A stretch of 64,000 nt of DNA from Streptococcus parasanguinis. GTDB taxonomy: Bacteria; Bacillota; Bacilli; Lactobacillales; Streptococcaceae. The stretch is from positions 62,001 to 126,000 of the forward strand of contig NZ_CP133988.1 in NCBI RefSeq assembly GCF_031582885.1. Direction: 5' to 3'. A program made the position numbers and the translations under genes. Positions 54,677 to 64,000 of this stretch are shown here, one piece after another; position 1 is the first letter of the stretch, and each line of letters starts with the position of its first letter. The notes beneath the pieces were generated by a model that made no database searches, was not told where the DNA came from, and saw only the letters and a program-made list of their open reading frames with translations.

Positions 54677-55294
54677 TTACAGGCTCGAAGACCGATGGCT
54701 GGCTTCCTTAGCATGCTCCATCTTATTCATGTAGTATTCCCGTTTTTCTTCTTCTTGGTGAATGATTGGCTCATCCTTTTTGCCGTGAACACGAACAATT
54801 TTGGCAGGAATACCGACAACGGTCACATCACTCGGTACATCTGAGACCACGACAGCCCCTGCTCCGACCTTGGCCTTGGCCCCAATCTCAATCGGGCCGA
54901 TGACTTGGGCATGAGCGGAGACCAAGGCTCCTTCACGTACCGTTGGATGGCGTTTGCCGACATCCTTTCCTGTTCCCCCAAGGGTCACCCCATGGTAAAG
55001 CATAACGCCTTTTTCAACAATGGCTGTTTCCCCGATAACAAGGCCCGCTCCATGGTCGATAAAGACACCAGAAGCAATGGTCGCACCAGGATGGATCTCA
55101 ATCTGGGTCCAAAAACGCCAGAATTGACTGTGCATCCGCGCCAAGAGCTTAAAGCCATGGTTCCACAAAAAGTGGGAAACACGGTGAGCTGCCAGTGCTT
55201 TGACGCCCGGATAGGTCAAAAGGACCTCCAGCGAGGTACGCGCTGCTGGGTCATTTTCTTTTACAATATTGATGGTTTCACGCCACCATCCCAT
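54677..55294 (-). CDS. cysE: Serine O-acetyltransferase
   Basis: 205 aa. An N-terminal helical part (1-70) precedes a left-handed beta-helix with hexapeptide repeats and the active-site segment IDHGAGLVIGETAIV; GGTGKDVGKRHPTV is the family signature. It makes O-acetylserine, the cysteine precursor. The RBS is AGGAGGAGC. It follows pnp by 24 bp on the same strand. Confidence 0.97.
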   Translation of the reverse strand: MGWWRETINIVKENDPAARTSLEVLLTYPGVKALAAHRVSHFLWNHGFKLLARMHSQFWRFWTQIEIHPGATIASGVFIDHGAGLVIGETAIVEKGVMLYHGVTLGGTGKDVGKRHPTVREGALVSAHAQVIGPIEIGAKAKVGAGAVVVSDVPSDVTVVGIPAKIVRVHGKKDEPIIHQEEEKREYYMNKMEHAKEASHRSSSL

Positions 55295-55318
55295 ACCGTG
55301 CTCCTCCTTTTCTAATGA

Positions 55319-57541
55319 TTATTCTGAATCTTTTTGTGTAATGGTAAAGTCTTTTTTAGGTTTGTGGTCTTTGTTGTGGTGACGAGGACGATCGCCGTGA
55401 CGAGGACCCTTTTCACCTTTTTCTTCTGAATGTTCAGGTTTTGGCGGACGTGGCAATAGTGCCCTCATAGAAGCATCGACACGACCTTTTTCGTCAATCT
55501 TGATAATCTTAACATCCACTTCATCGCCAATCGCTACCAAGTCTTCGACACGGTTGGTGCGCGTCCAAGCCATTTCAGAGATATGAACGAGGGCATCTGT
55601 CTTATCAAAGAGGTTGACAAAGGCACCGAATTTCTCAATCCGAACCACTTTGGCATGGTAGACTTCATCCACTTTGGCTTCACGCACCAAACCAGCAATG
55701 ATCTCTTTGGCACGGTTAATCGCATCTTGGTCGCTCGAGTAGATAGATACGTTACCTTCTTCGTCGATATCAATCTTAACGCCTGTTTCAGCGATGATCT
55801 TATCGATGGTTTCTCCACCCTTACCGATGACAATCTTGATCTTGTCCACATCAATCTTGATGGTATCAATTTTCGGAGCAGTTGGAGCCAATTCTGGACG
55901 AACTTCTGGAATGGTTGCTTCAATCACGTCAAGAATTTCAAAACGCGCTTTCTTGGCTTGAGCAAGAGCCTCAGTCAAGATTTCTGCAGTAATCCCTTGG
56001 ATCTTGATATCCATTTGAAGGGCTGTAATCCCATCACGAGTACCTGCAACCTTGAAGTCCATATCTCCAAAGTGGTCTTCCAAACCTTGGATATCTGTCA
56101 ATACTGTATAGTTGTTTCCATCTGAAATCAGACCCATGGCAATACCTGCTACTGGTGCCTTGATTGGCACACCACCTGCCATAAGGGCAAGAGTACCCGC
56201 ACAGATAGATGCTTGAGATGAAGAACCATTTGATTCCAAGACTTCTGCTACCAAACGGATAGCGTATGGGAATTCTTCCAAGCTTGGCAATACTTGAGCA
56301 AGTGCACGCTCACCGAGAGCACCGTGACCAATTTCACGACGACCTGGCGCACCGTAACGTCCAGTTTCCCCAACAGAGTATTGTGGGAAGTTATAGTGGT
56401 GCATAAAGCGTTTCTTATACTCTGGATCCAAACCATCGATAATTTGCGTTTCACCCATTGGTGCCAAGGTTAAGATAGAAAGAGCTTGCGTTTGTCCACG
56501 CGTAAAGAGTCCTGAACCGTGTACGCGAGGAAGGAAGTCAACCTGAGCATCCAAAGGACGGATTTCATCGACCTTACGACCATCCGGACGAACCTTGTCT
56601 TCTGTAATCAAACGGCGCACTTCTGCGTGTTCCATTTGTTCCAAGATTTCAGCCACATCACGCATGATGCGATCAAATTCTTCGTGGTCTGCATATTTTT
56701 CTTCGTAAACTGCTGTGACTTGGTCTTTAACTGCTTGAGTTGCAGCTTCACGCGCCAATTTTTCTTCTACTTGAACCGCTTTTTGAAGGTCGCTGTTGTA
56801 GGCTGCGATGATTTCAGCTTGCAAGTCAGTATCCACATGAAGCAATTCTACTTCTGCTTTTTCTTTACCAACTGCTGCAACAATTTCTTCTTGGAAGGCA
56901 ATCAATTCTTTAACGGCTTCGTGTCCTTTAAGAAGAGCTTCCAACATGATTTCTTCTGACAATTCTTTTGCACCAGACTCTACCATGTTGATAGCATGCT
57001 TAGTACCAGCTACTGTCAATTCAAGAAGCGATTGCTCTGCTTGTTCTTGAGTTGGGTTAATGATGATTTCTCCATCAACATAACCTACTTGTACCCCAGC
57101 GATTGGTCCGTCAAATGGAATGTCTGAGATAGACAAAGCCAATGATGAACCAAACATCGCTGCCATTGGTGCAGATGCATTTTCATCGTAAGAAAGAACT
57201 GTGTTGATGACTTGCACTTCGTTACGGAAACCTTCCGCAAACATTGGACGGATTGGACGGTCAATCAAACGCGCTGTCAATGTCGCATCTGTTGAAGGAC
57301 GTCCTTCACGTTTCATAAAACCACCAGGAAATTTCCCAGCCGCATACATTTTTTCTTCGTAGTTGACTTGAAGTGGGAAGAAATCCCCAGTTGCCATCTT
57401 CTTAGACATAACGGCAGCAGTCAAGACAGTTGACTCACCGTAACGCACGACAACAGAGCCATTTGCTTGCTTAGCAACTTGACCAGTCTCTACGATCAAC
57501 TCACGACCCGCAAAAGTCGTTTGAAACACTTGTTTTGTCAT
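55319..57541 (-). CDS. pnp: Polyribonucleotide nucleotidyltransferase (PNPase)
   Basis: 740 aa: two RNase PH domains (1-230 and 310-540), a linking helical domain, a KH domain ([20 protein letters not shown]) and an S1 domain ([21 protein letters not shown]), then a basic His/Lys-rich tail. It degrades RNA 3'-5' phosphorolytically. A 600-base structured tandem repeat array lies directly upstream, an unusual position next to an RNA-decay gene. Confidence 0.98.
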   Translation of the reverse strand: MTKQVFQTTFAGRELIVETGQVAKQANGSVVVRYGESTVLTAAVMSKKMATGDFFPLQVNYEEKMYAAGKFPGGFMKREGRPSTDATLTARLIDRPIRPMFAEGFRNEVQVINTVLSYDENASAPMAAMFGSSLALSISDIPFDGPIAGVQVGYVDGEIIINPTQEQAEQSLLELTVAGTKHAINMVESGAKELSEEIMLEALLKGHEAVKELIAFQEEIVAAVGKEKAEVELLHVDTDLQAEIIAAYNSDLQKAVQVEEKLAREAATQAVKDQVTAVYEEKYADHEEFDRIMRDVAEILEQMEHAEVRRLITEDKVRPDGRKVDEIRPLDAQVDFLPRVHGSGLFTRGQTQALSILTLAPMGETQIIDGLDPEYKKRFMHHYNFPQYSVGETGRYGAPGRREIGHGALGERALAQVLPSLEEFPYAIRLVAEVLESNGSSSQASICAGTLALMAGGVPIKAPVAGIAMGLISDGNNYTVLTDIQGLEDHFGDMDFKVAGTRDGITALQMDIKIQGITAEILTEALAQAKKARFEILDVIEATIPEVRPELAPTAPKIDTIKIDVDKIKIVIGKGGETIDKIIAETGVKIDIDEEGNVSIYSSDQDAINRAKEIIAGLVREAKVDEVYHAKVVRIEKFGAFVNLFDKTDALVHISEMAWTRTNRVEDLVAIGDEVDVKIIKIDEKGRVDASMRALLPRPPKPEHSEEKGEKGPRHGDRPRHHNKDHKPKKDFTITQKDSE

Positions 57542-57590
57542 TTTAATCCCCTTTTGGATTGATAATATTATACGCCTTGCCTACAAAGAT

Positions 57591-58020
57591 CAAGATACTA
57601 AGGACGTGAAGAATCCCGTATGAAAATAGGAGATTGACGCAGTGTGCCACGCACACCAGGAAATCTATCTTTTTCACTAGGGGATTAGCCCGTGTTCAAC
57701 TATCAAGATACTAAGGCCGCAAAAAGCAAAGTAAAAATAGGAAACTGGCGAAGTCTTCGATGAAGACAAGACAGTTTATCTTTTTTACACAGCTTTTCGG
57801 CCGGGTTCAATTACTCAAGATATTTTGGACGGTTCGGCTTGCCGAACATTTCTGTAGAAAAATAGGAAGGTGACGCCGCACTCGATGAGTGCTAGGAAGC
57901 TGATCTTTTTTCCTAAGAAATGAGGCCAAAATTCAATTACTCAAGATACCAAGGACACCCAACTCAATGAGATAGGAATTTCGACAGCCCATCTATATGT
58001 TATATCCTCATCTTTGTATC
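57591..58020. repeat. Tandem array of four structured ~115-bp units upstream of pnp
   Basis: Units start CAAGATA at 57591, 57704, 57816 and 57942 (the last is truncated). Each full unit has AAAATAGGA, then a hairpin (GTGTGC/GCACAC, GTCTTC/GAAGAC, GCACTC/GAGTGC in units 1-3), then ATCTTTTTT, then a segment pairing with the unit start (AATCCC/GGGATT, GGCCG/CGGCC, ATTTTGG/CCAAAAT). Arm sequences differ but pairing is kept. No protein is encoded. Confidence 0.85.
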
Positions 58021-58061
58021 CAAGCACGTATACCTTTTATTTTAACATATTCAAGCCCAAA

Positions 58062-58088
58062 AGAAAAAGGCTTTGAGGGCCTTTTTCT
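58062..58088. terminator. Bidirectional terminator downstream of the broken lipoprotein gene
   Basis: AGAAAAAGGC/GCCTTTTTCT hairpin. It ends the lipoprotein unit before the pnp leader. Confidence 0.75.
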
Positions 58089-58148
58089 GTGAATCTTCCG
58101 CAAGTTCTATATAAAAATTTTAGAGCTGGATATAGCTTTTGATTATTT

Positions 58149-58886
58149 TTACGATTTCACGAATTCAGTGCTGTCGACATAAAAGCGTGTTTTGTGGGTT
58201 CCACCCTTGTAGTTCTTGTTGTTGCGTTTCAAGACAAAACGTCTGTAAGGGTCGGAAGTGCCTTGGATAGTCGTTGTCACTTCAACTGAATCTTCATTGA
58301 TCACCCATTCATCCGGTGAAGGGATTTCCATCGGTGGCATCGCTCCGCCACGACCACCAGCTACAATTTCGTAGAAGGCCTTGTCTTTTGTCGAATAGAT
58401 CCAGCCGTCCTTCTTTTCGTTTGTCAGTTGGATCAGCTGGTCTTGTGACAGACTACGGATAGAGTCCGAGGTCTCTTCAGCATTCAATTTATCAATGACA
58501 TCTTGTAAATTATAAGTTCCCGGCGTGTAGGTATTTTAGTAATCAATGAACATGTCTTGCGAGTAGCCTTCAACTGCACTGTGATCGTTGTTCAACTCCA
58601 GCAAACGAGTCGGTTGCACCTGAAGTGAATAGGTCAAAGACGCACTGTTTTCAATGATCGAATAGATGTCCGCTTGGTCTGCTTTTGACAAGGTCCCAAT
58701 GGCTTCTTTATCAAGTTCATCTGACTTAGCTTCTTTTGTTTGCTCTTTTTCTTGGGCTTTGTCAGATGATTTTTTGACCGATGAAGCCCATACCGGACTG
58801 TGCTTACGCTCATAGCGTTTTGGGGCGCAAGCTGCTAGGGAAAGCAAGAGGGCTGCAGCTAGTAAATATGTTCCAATTTTTTTCAT
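58149..58886 (-). pseudogene. Lipoprotein gene interrupted by an in-frame stop (third member of a tandem family)
   Basis: The start ATG at 58886 opens a lipoprotein (LLSLAAC lipobox, then APKRYERK as in the two neighbours). A TAA at 58536-58538 ends it after 116 codons. The same frame then continues with NTYTPGTYNLQDVIDKLNAEE and runs to 58149, giving about 245 codons in all. A single nonsense change thus splits the gene. The C-terminal half could only be made by reinitiation at the Met at 58487. A sequencing error is not excluded. Confidence 0.8.
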
Positions 58887-58903
58887 GTTTGTATCCTTAT
58901 TTT

Positions 58904-60172
58904 TTAGTTCACACGGTAGTACAAATCGTTCCCATTCGTAGCATCACTCTTACTCCAGTAAATGGATTCACTGCCACCTTCTCTTGAAGGAATGAAAAGA
59001 ATAGGCGTTTCATTCGTTGCCCCAGGCATCCGACTAACTCCGTGTAGATTACCCTCCTTGAAGTAAAAACCAGAAAATTGAACACCATTAACAGCACTAC
59101 CATTGACCTTCACAATTCCTTGCGCATCAAACTCAATGCTCGTACCGTACTTATTTTTCCAAACTCCCGCTACACTTGAGAAATTTCCAGCTTTGATTTC
59201 ATCCAGATTCATCCCAGTGCTTGTTTTGGCAGGGGCAGGAGCTGATTCGGAATTTCCATCCACGCGCGTTGTATAGTCAAGGGCAATCCAGCCTTGTCCA
59301 GATTCCAATTTGCCCCAGGTATGACCCTCCGCATCTACGGTTTCCGTGATGGTGTGAGTTCCTTTTGCGATTATCCCTGCAGAGGGAGCTGAGGTTGAGG
59401 GCTCTTTTCGAATACGGAGATCCGACACACTGACTTGTACTTGGAAGCTTTCCGATTTTTTCTCTTCTGCTTTCGCTGTTGATTTGGAATCCCCTGAACC
59501 TTCAAAATTTTTCCAGTCCAGCTTACTGAGATCCAACTTCTTAGCTGAAATCCCAAGAGCTTGTTCTGCTGTTTCCTTCCCACCGATTTGAATGGTTGCT
59601 TTCTTTTCTTCCTTGGCTTCCCCTTTTCCTAGCGAATAAAGGGTTAATTCCATTTCTGGATTAAGGGATTGCCAAGTAGCATAAACGATTTGCCCATTGT
59701 CAAAAACTTCTAAACTAGAGCGATAGCCACCTGCAGAAGCCACATAGGCTACGTGGAGCAAGGTTGGCTGGTTATCTTTCAAATAATACACAGCAGCAAT
59801 CGTTTTGCCATCTCCTATCAGCAGTTCGTCATTACCATCACGATTAAGATCCTCAAAAGCATATTGCCACTCATTGGTACTCCCAAGTGTTTGAAGGTTA
59901 AAGACATACGCATATTCTTCTGAAGTTGCTTCAATCTTCTTCGGTTCATTTTGTAAAGCCGTTTGATCTTTGGCATTAATTGCGGTTGCATAAGCCTTGT
60001 ACCGCTCCAATACCTCTTGATAGTGCTTTTGACCTGTATCCGTCTTCTCTTTTTTGACCGACGAAGAGGTTGCCGTTTTCGGTTTGCTTTGGCGTTCATA
60101 GCGTTTGGGCGTACAAGCCACTAGAGATAGAACAGACACACCCGCCAGTAGTGAAATCATCAGTTTTCTCAT
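58904..60172 (-). CDS. SH3-domain lipoprotein, copy 1
   Basis: 422 aa. Lipoprotein signal LLAGVSVLSLVAC (Cys20) is followed by TPKRYERQSKPK. A domain (about 45-200) with YAFEDLNRDGNDELLIGDG resembles EF-hand-like or FG-GAP-like repeats. A bacterial SH3 domain (about 248-312, VSDLRIRKEPSTSAPSAG) likely binds peptidoglycan. The C-terminal domain ends WSKSDATNGNDLYYRVN. It is a close paralogue of 60185-61510, with nearly identical DNA around the SH3 domain. Extracellular role unknown. Confidence 0.85.
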   Translation of the reverse strand: MRKLMISLLAGVSVLSLVACTPKRYERQSKPKTATSSSVKKEKTDTGQKHYQEVLERYKAYATAINAKDQTALQNEPKKIEATSEEYAYVFNLQTLGSTNEWQYAFEDLNRDGNDELLIGDGKTIAAVYYLKDNQPTLLHVAYVASAGGYRSSLEVFDNGQIVYATWQSLNPEMELTLYSLGKGEAKEEKKATIQIGGKETAEQALGISAKKLDLSKLDWKNFEGSGDSKSTAKAEEKKSESFQVQVSVSDLRIRKEPSTSAPSAGIIAKGTHTITETVDAEGHTWGKLESGQGWIALDYTTRVDGNSESAPAPAKTSTGMNLDEIKAGNFSSVAGVWKNKYGTSIEFDAQGIVKVNGSAVNGVQFSGFYFKEGNLHGVSRMPGATNETPILFIPSREGGSESIYWSKSDATNGNDLYYRVN

Positions 60173-60184
60173 AGTATTACTCCT

Positions 60185-61510
60185 TTAGTCCACACGGTAG
60201 AAGAACGAGTCAGTATCCCAAATATATTGTTGCCCTACCCATATACGGTCTTTTGATGTATCTGATGGATCACTATTCTGATTACTATCTGGCCTCATAG
60301 GTGTTCCTGCTGGCAAGAATGAGATCGCAGCTCCACCAGCTGTATTTGGTTTTGAACTATGGATTCCCCCACTAATATAGCCGTGATCGGGATTAATTCT
60401 ATCAACAACTCCACTACCATCTGTTACAAATCCTTTTCCTGTCAAACCATCTTTATCAAATTCCAGAACCCAACCTAGACCATTTCTCCAGGTTCCTGCA
60501 ATACTTGAAAAATCACCGTTCTGAATTTCTTGAATATTCATTCCGCTGCTTTTCTTACTTGAGCTTGATGATTTAGAACCATCCACACGCGTTGTGAAGT
60601 CAAGGGCGATCCAGCCTTGTCCAGATTCCAATTTGCCCCAGGTATGACCATCCGCCTCTACTGTTTCCGTAATGGTGTGAGTTCCTTTTGCGATCATTCC
60701 CGCAGATGGTGCAGAAGTCGATGGCTCTTTTCGAATACGGAGATCCGACACACTGACTTGTACTTTGAAGCTTTCCGATTTTTTCTCTTCCGATTTTGCT
60801 GCTGATTTGGAATCCCCTGAACCTTCAAAAGTTTTCCAGTCCAGCTTACTGAGGTCCAACTGCTTGGCTGAAATCCCAAGAGCTTGTTCTGCTGTTTGGT
60901 CCCCACCAATTTGAATGGTTGCTTTCTTTTCTTCCTTGGCTTCCCCTTTTCCTAGCGAATAAAGGGTCAATTCCCGGTCTGGGCTCACAGATTGCCAAGT
61001 CGCATAGACGATTTGCCCATTGTCAAAAACATCTAAACTGGAGCGATAACCGCCCACCCCAGCTGTATAAGCTGTATGGAGCAATTCAGCTTTTTGACCC
61101 TTGAGGTAATAGATAGCAGAAACATACTGTTTGTTTCCAGTGTATTGATTGGTCACCAAGAGCTCATCCACATCATCTTTGTTCAAGTCTGTAAAGGCAT
61201 ACTGAAAGGTTACCGGAGTTCCTAAGCGCTCCAAAGCATCTAAATAAATGCTTTCTTCTGAACCAGATTGTATTTTACCTAATTCCTCAAACAGGCCAGT
61301 CTTATCCCCATTTTTAAGAGCACTATCATACTTAGCATACCGATCCAAAACCTCTTGATAGTACTTTTGACCTGTATCCTTTTTCTCTTTTTTGACAGCT
61401 GATGACGTTGCTGTCTTTGGTTTACTTTGACGTTCATATCGTTTGGGCGTACAAGCGACTAGAGATAGAACAGACACACCTGCCAGTAGTGAAATCATAA
61501 CCTTTTTCAT
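60185..61510 (-). CDS. SH3-domain lipoprotein, copy 2
   Basis: 441 aa, same layout as copy 1: lipobox LSLVAC, YAFTDLNKDDVDELLV region, SH3 domain (VSDLRIRKEPSTSAPSAG) and a divergent C-terminal domain ending YIWDTDSFFYRVD. It lies 12 bp upstream of copy 1 on the same strand, so they are an operon. The N-terminal and SH3 parts are almost identical between copies and the C-termini differ, which points to duplication with later gene conversion. Confidence 0.85.
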   Translation of the reverse strand: MKKVMISLLAGVSVLSLVACTPKRYERQSKPKTATSSAVKKEKKDTGQKYYQEVLDRYAKYDSALKNGDKTGLFEELGKIQSGSEESIYLDALERLGTPVTFQYAFTDLNKDDVDELLVTNQYTGNKQYVSAIYYLKGQKAELLHTAYTAGVGGYRSSLDVFDNGQIVYATWQSVSPDRELTLYSLGKGEAKEEKKATIQIGGDQTAEQALGISAKQLDLSKLDWKTFEGSGDSKSAAKSEEKKSESFKVQVSVSDLRIRKEPSTSAPSAGMIAKGTHTITETVEADGHTWGKLESGQGWIALDFTTRVDGSKSSSSSKKSSGMNIQEIQNGDFSSIAGTWRNGLGWVLEFDKDGLTGKGFVTDGSGVVDRINPDHGYISGGIHSSKPNTAGGAAISFLPAGTPMRPDSNQNSDPSDTSKDRIWVGQQYIWDTDSFFYRVD

Positions 61511-61664
61511 AAAAACCTCCTCATATCTATCCTAGTATATCAAAAATGGTCAATTTTTCCAGCTCTTTTCAAGATTTTCACACAAGCATCTTCCCTCTCC
61601 CTCTATGTTTCTGCCCTTTTTTCTGCTATACTTAAAGAAGAACACCGATCAAAAGGAGAACATT

Positions 61665-63461
61665 ATGGAATTAAAAAAACGTTCTGAATTTCCTGAGAAC
61701 GAACTCTGGGACCTCACATCCCTCTACCAAGACCAGGAAGACTTCTTGCGTGCCATTGAAAAAACACGTGAAGAAATCAATGAATTTGTCCGTAACTACA
61801 AGGGCAACCTCCACACCTTTGAAGACTTTGAAGCTGCCTTTGCGGTCTTTGAACAAATTCAGATCCAACTCAGCCACATTGGCAACTACAGCTTTATGCC
61901 CCAAACCACTGACTTTGGTGATGAAGCTTTCGCAGAGATTGCCCAAGCGGGGATGGATTTCGAAACTTGGGCCAGTGTTGAACTTTCCTTCTTTGATGAT
62001 GCTTTGGTCGAAGCGGATGAAGATGTCCTCGAACGCCTGGGGCAACTCCCTCACCTCACTTTTGCCATTCGTCAGGCTAAAATTAAAAAAGCTCACTACT
62101 TGGGAGCTGATGTCGAAAAGACCTTGACCAACCTGGGGGAAGTCTTCTACGGACCACAAGATATCTATACCAAGATGCGGGCAGGCGACTTTGAAATGAC
62201 TGATTTCGAAGTCGATGGAAAAGTTTACAAGAATAGCTTTGTTACCTATGAAAACTTCTACCAAAACCATGAGAATGCGGAAATCCGTGAAAAAGCCTTT
62301 CGTTCCTTCTCAGAAGGTCTCCGCAAGCACCAAAACACAGCTGCTGCTACCTATCTAGCTCAAGTTAAGTCTGAAAAACTGATCGCAGATATGCGAGGCT
62401 ACGACTCTGTCTTTGACTATCTCTTAGCTGAGCAGGAAGTGGATCGTTCTATGTTTGACCGTCAGATTGACCTGATCATGAAGGATTTCGCTCCAGTCGC
62501 TCAAAAATTCCTCAAACACGTAGCCAAGGTCAACGGCCTTGAAAAAATGACTTTCGCTGATTGGAAGTTGGATTTGGACAGTGCACTCAACCCAGATGTT
62601 ACTATTGATGATGCCTATGACTTGGTCATGAAATCTGTGGCACCTCTTGGGGAAGAATATTCCCGCGAAATTGCCCGCTACCAAACCGAACGCTGGGTTG
62701 ATTTCGCAGCCAATGAAGGTAAGGATTCTGGTGGTTATGCAGCCGATCCATACCGCGTTCATCCTTATGTCCTCATGAGCTGGACAGGACGCATGAGCGA
62801 TGTCTACACCCTGATCCACGAGATCGGACACTCTGGTCAGTTTATCTTCTCAGACAACAACCAAAGCTACTTCAACGCCCACATGTCGACCTACTATGTG
62901 GAAGCTCCTTCTACCTTTAACGAGCTCCTCCTCAGCGACTATTTGGAACATCAGTTTGATGATCCTCGTCAAAAACGTTTTGCCTTGGCTCACCGTTTGA
63001 CAGACACTTACTTCCACAACTTCATCACCCACTTGTTGGAAGCAGCCTTCCAACGCAAGGTCTACACCTTGATCGAAGAAGGTGGTACCTTCGGAGCTAG
63101 CAAGCTCAATAGCATCATGAAGGAAGTCTTGACCGAATTCTGGGGAGACGCCGTTGAAATCGATGATGACGCAGCATTGACCTGGATGCGCCAAAGCCAC
63201 TACTACATGGGGCTTTACAGCTATACTTACTCAGCTGGCTTGGTTATCTCAACAGCGGGATACTTGCATTTGAAGAACTCCGAAAACGGAGCTAAAGATT
63301 GGCTAGACCTCCTCAAATCAGGTGGCAGCAAGACCCCACTTGAGTCAGCCATGATCATCGGAGCAGATATCTCGACTGACAAACCACTCCGCGATACCAT
63401 CCAATTCCTTTCAGACACTGTGGATCAAATCATTGCCTACAGTGCAGAATTGGGGGAATAA
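61665..63461 (+). CDS. pepF: Oligoendopeptidase F
   Basis: 598 aa M3B metallopeptidase. The zinc motif HEIGH (LIHEIGHSGQ, about residue 385) and the downstream Glu (YYVEAPSTFNELLL) are intact. It cuts 7-17 residue peptides in the cytosol. The ATG at 61665 has AAAAGGAGAAC upstream; the frame extends to 61605 without a better start. Monocistronic with a terminator. Confidence 0.96.
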   Translation: MELKKRSEFPENELWDLTSLYQDQEDFLRAIEKTREEINEFVRNYKGNLHTFEDFEAAFAVFEQIQIQLSHIGNYSFMPQTTDFGDEAFAEIAQAGMDFETWASVELSFFDDALVEADEDVLERLGQLPHLTFAIRQAKIKKAHYLGADVEKTLTNLGEVFYGPQDIYTKMRAGDFEMTDFEVDGKVYKNSFVTYENFYQNHENAEIREKAFRSFSEGLRKHQNTAAATYLAQVKSEKLIADMRGYDSVFDYLLAEQEVDRSMFDRQIDLIMKDFAPVAQKFLKHVAKVNGLEKMTFADWKLDLDSALNPDVTIDDAYDLVMKSVAPLGEEYSREIARYQTERWVDFAANEGKDSGGYAADPYRVHPYVLMSWTGRMSDVYTLIHEIGHSGQFIFSDNNQSYFNAHMSTYYVEAPSTFNELLLSDYLEHQFDDPRQKRFALAHRLTDTYFHNFITHLLEAAFQRKVYTLIEEGGTFGASKLNSIMKEVLTEFWGDAVEIDDDAALTWMRQSHYYMGLYSYTYSAGLVISTAGYLHLKNSENGAKDWLDLLKSGGSKTPLESAMIIGADISTDKPLRDTIQFLSDTVDQIIAYSAELGE

Positions 63462-63471
63462 GAACAATTTT

Positions 63472-63503
63472 CAGACTTAGTTTAATCTAAGTCTGATTTT
63501 TTA
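63472..63503 (+). terminator. Terminator of pepF
   Basis: CAGACTTAG/CTAAGTCTG followed by ATTTTTTATT. Confidence 0.9.
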
Positions 63504-63523
63504 TTAAAATGTTACCAGTTAGT

Positions 63524-63555
63524 GATTGAAAGCGCTCTTATATTGTGGTATGATT
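63524..63555 (+). promoter_or_regulatory. Promoter with cre-like overlap
   Basis: TTGAAA (-35) and TGG-TATGAT (extended -10) about 40 bases before the ATG at 63590. TTGAAAGCGCTCTTA over the -35 resembles a CcpA site. Confidence 0.5.
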
Positions 63556-63589
63556 ATTGTGAAAAATATTACTAAATATGGAGAAAAAA

Positions 63590-64000
63590 ATGAAAAAGTT
63601 TGTCGATTATATCATGGCCCAACCAGTTTGGAAAGTCGTTCTTTACGGTCTCGGAATCCTCTTTATGATTTTTAATCCCAAGATCATTCTTCCTATCCTA
63701 TTTTTTGGTGGTATAGGATTTGCCTGGTATTTTGCTAAAAAGAAACCCAACGCTGCTAAAAGAAATATCGCTGCTATTGCTTCAGTTCTTGCAGTCGGAG
63801 GTGCATACTTAATCAACCCTAATATTGCTTCCATTAAGCAAGAAGAGCAGGCTCAAGCCACTCATTTTGCATCCACTCCTTCTAAAAATGATGAAAGTGC
63901 GAAAAAAGAGGCTGAGGCAAAACGTGAAAAAGAAGTAAAAGAAAAAGCTGAGAAAGAGAAAGCAGAGAAAGCTGAAAAAGCTGAAAAAGAGAAAAAGGCA
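63590..64000 (+). CDS. Membrane protein with charged coiled-coil, N-terminal part
   Basis: Partial: 137 codons, running off the window. Two to three hydrophobic segments (about residues 14-30, 35-48 and 62-75) are followed by a Lys/Glu/Ala-rich stretch (EKAEKEKAEKAEKAEK). The RBS is GGAGAAA. No family can be assigned from the visible part; a C-terminal extracellular or nuclease-type domain may follow outside the window. Confidence 0.75.
   Translation, partial: MKKFVDYIMAQPVWKVVLYGLGILFMIFNPKIILPILFFGGIGFAWYFAKKKPNAAKRNIAAIASVLAVGGAYLINPNIASIKQEEQAQATHFASTPSKNDESAKKEAEAKREKEVKEKAEKEKAEKAEKAEKEKKA

Noticed and set aside
55583..56125. 180-codon plus-strand ORF antisense to pnp
   Set aside because: It is the mirror of a highly conserved pnp coding region with no ribosome-binding site.

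Overview
The window is chromosomal DNA from a low-GC Gram-positive coccus, almost certainly an oral viridans-group Streptococcus. Supporting genes are the hrcA-grpE-dnaK operon with CIRCE operators, the rplM-rpsI pair with an L13 leader, pnp-cysE-cysS-mrnC, msmK, pepF and LPXTG surface proteins. I cannot name the species from sequence alone.

Layout. 1-9.2 kb is core genome: partial dnaK, grpE, hrcA, a D-Ala-D-Ala/LD-carboxypeptidase, two tandem histidine phosphatases, a DUF711/ACT pair, a VanZ-RDD protein, a rhomboid and a CsbD-like protein. 9.3-40.4 kb is an accretion array of mobile DNA stacked at the 3' end of rpsI. Near-copies of the last ~16 codons of rpsI recur at 9.68, 13.20 and 15.78 kb, with truncated or decayed copies at 9.34, 9.54, 15.58 and 29.65 kb. 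The intact gene is at 40.34 kb. Module 1 (9.7-13.2 kb) carries an ABC-2 exporter operon. Module 2 (13.2-15.8 kb) carries cadD-cadX. The large element (15.8-40.4 kb) has its own integrase, excisionase and putative replication/mobilisation protein. Integrase arm-type repeats (GGTGTGAA) lie at both of its ends. Its cargo is: (i) a tightly overlapping operon pezA-pezT-gajA-gajB-orf196, joining a PezAT toxin-antitoxin to a Gabija-type defence pair plus an unknown gene; (ii) a class I lanthipeptide cluster (lanA, lanB, lanC, lanT) with a small exported signal-peptide-like gene and a PlcR/TprA-type regulator; (iii) a SEC10/PgrA-type surface protein; (iv) an atypical tyrosine recombinase preceded by a long structured non-coding region. 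40.4-64 kb is core genome again: rpsI-rplM, degV, a YacP-like gene, rlmB, a FUSC-type exporter, an M14 LPXTG carboxypeptidase, a GH13 glucosidase-msmK-regulator block, mrnC-cysS, a GNAT protein, cysE, pnp, three tandem lipoprotein paralogues (one broken by a stop codon), pepF and a partial membrane protein.

Two genes absent from simple long-ORF listings were read by hand. One is the lanthipeptide precursor (27781-27909), whose core holds two Cys and a TPSC ring motif. The other is a 49-residue signal-peptide-like ORF (28024-28173) with a consensus promoter. A possible attenuator separates lanA from lanBCT.

Several intergenic regions hold structured repeats that covary between copies. The clearest are a four-unit tandem array upstream of pnp (57.59-58.02 kb) and a multi-stem module found both between grpE and dnaK (593-725) and downstream of the M14 gene (48011-48150). 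The best candidates for something undescribed are the PezAT-Gabija-orf196 operon, the small lanthipeptide with its own peptide signalling pair, and the structured region paired with the atypical recombinase.
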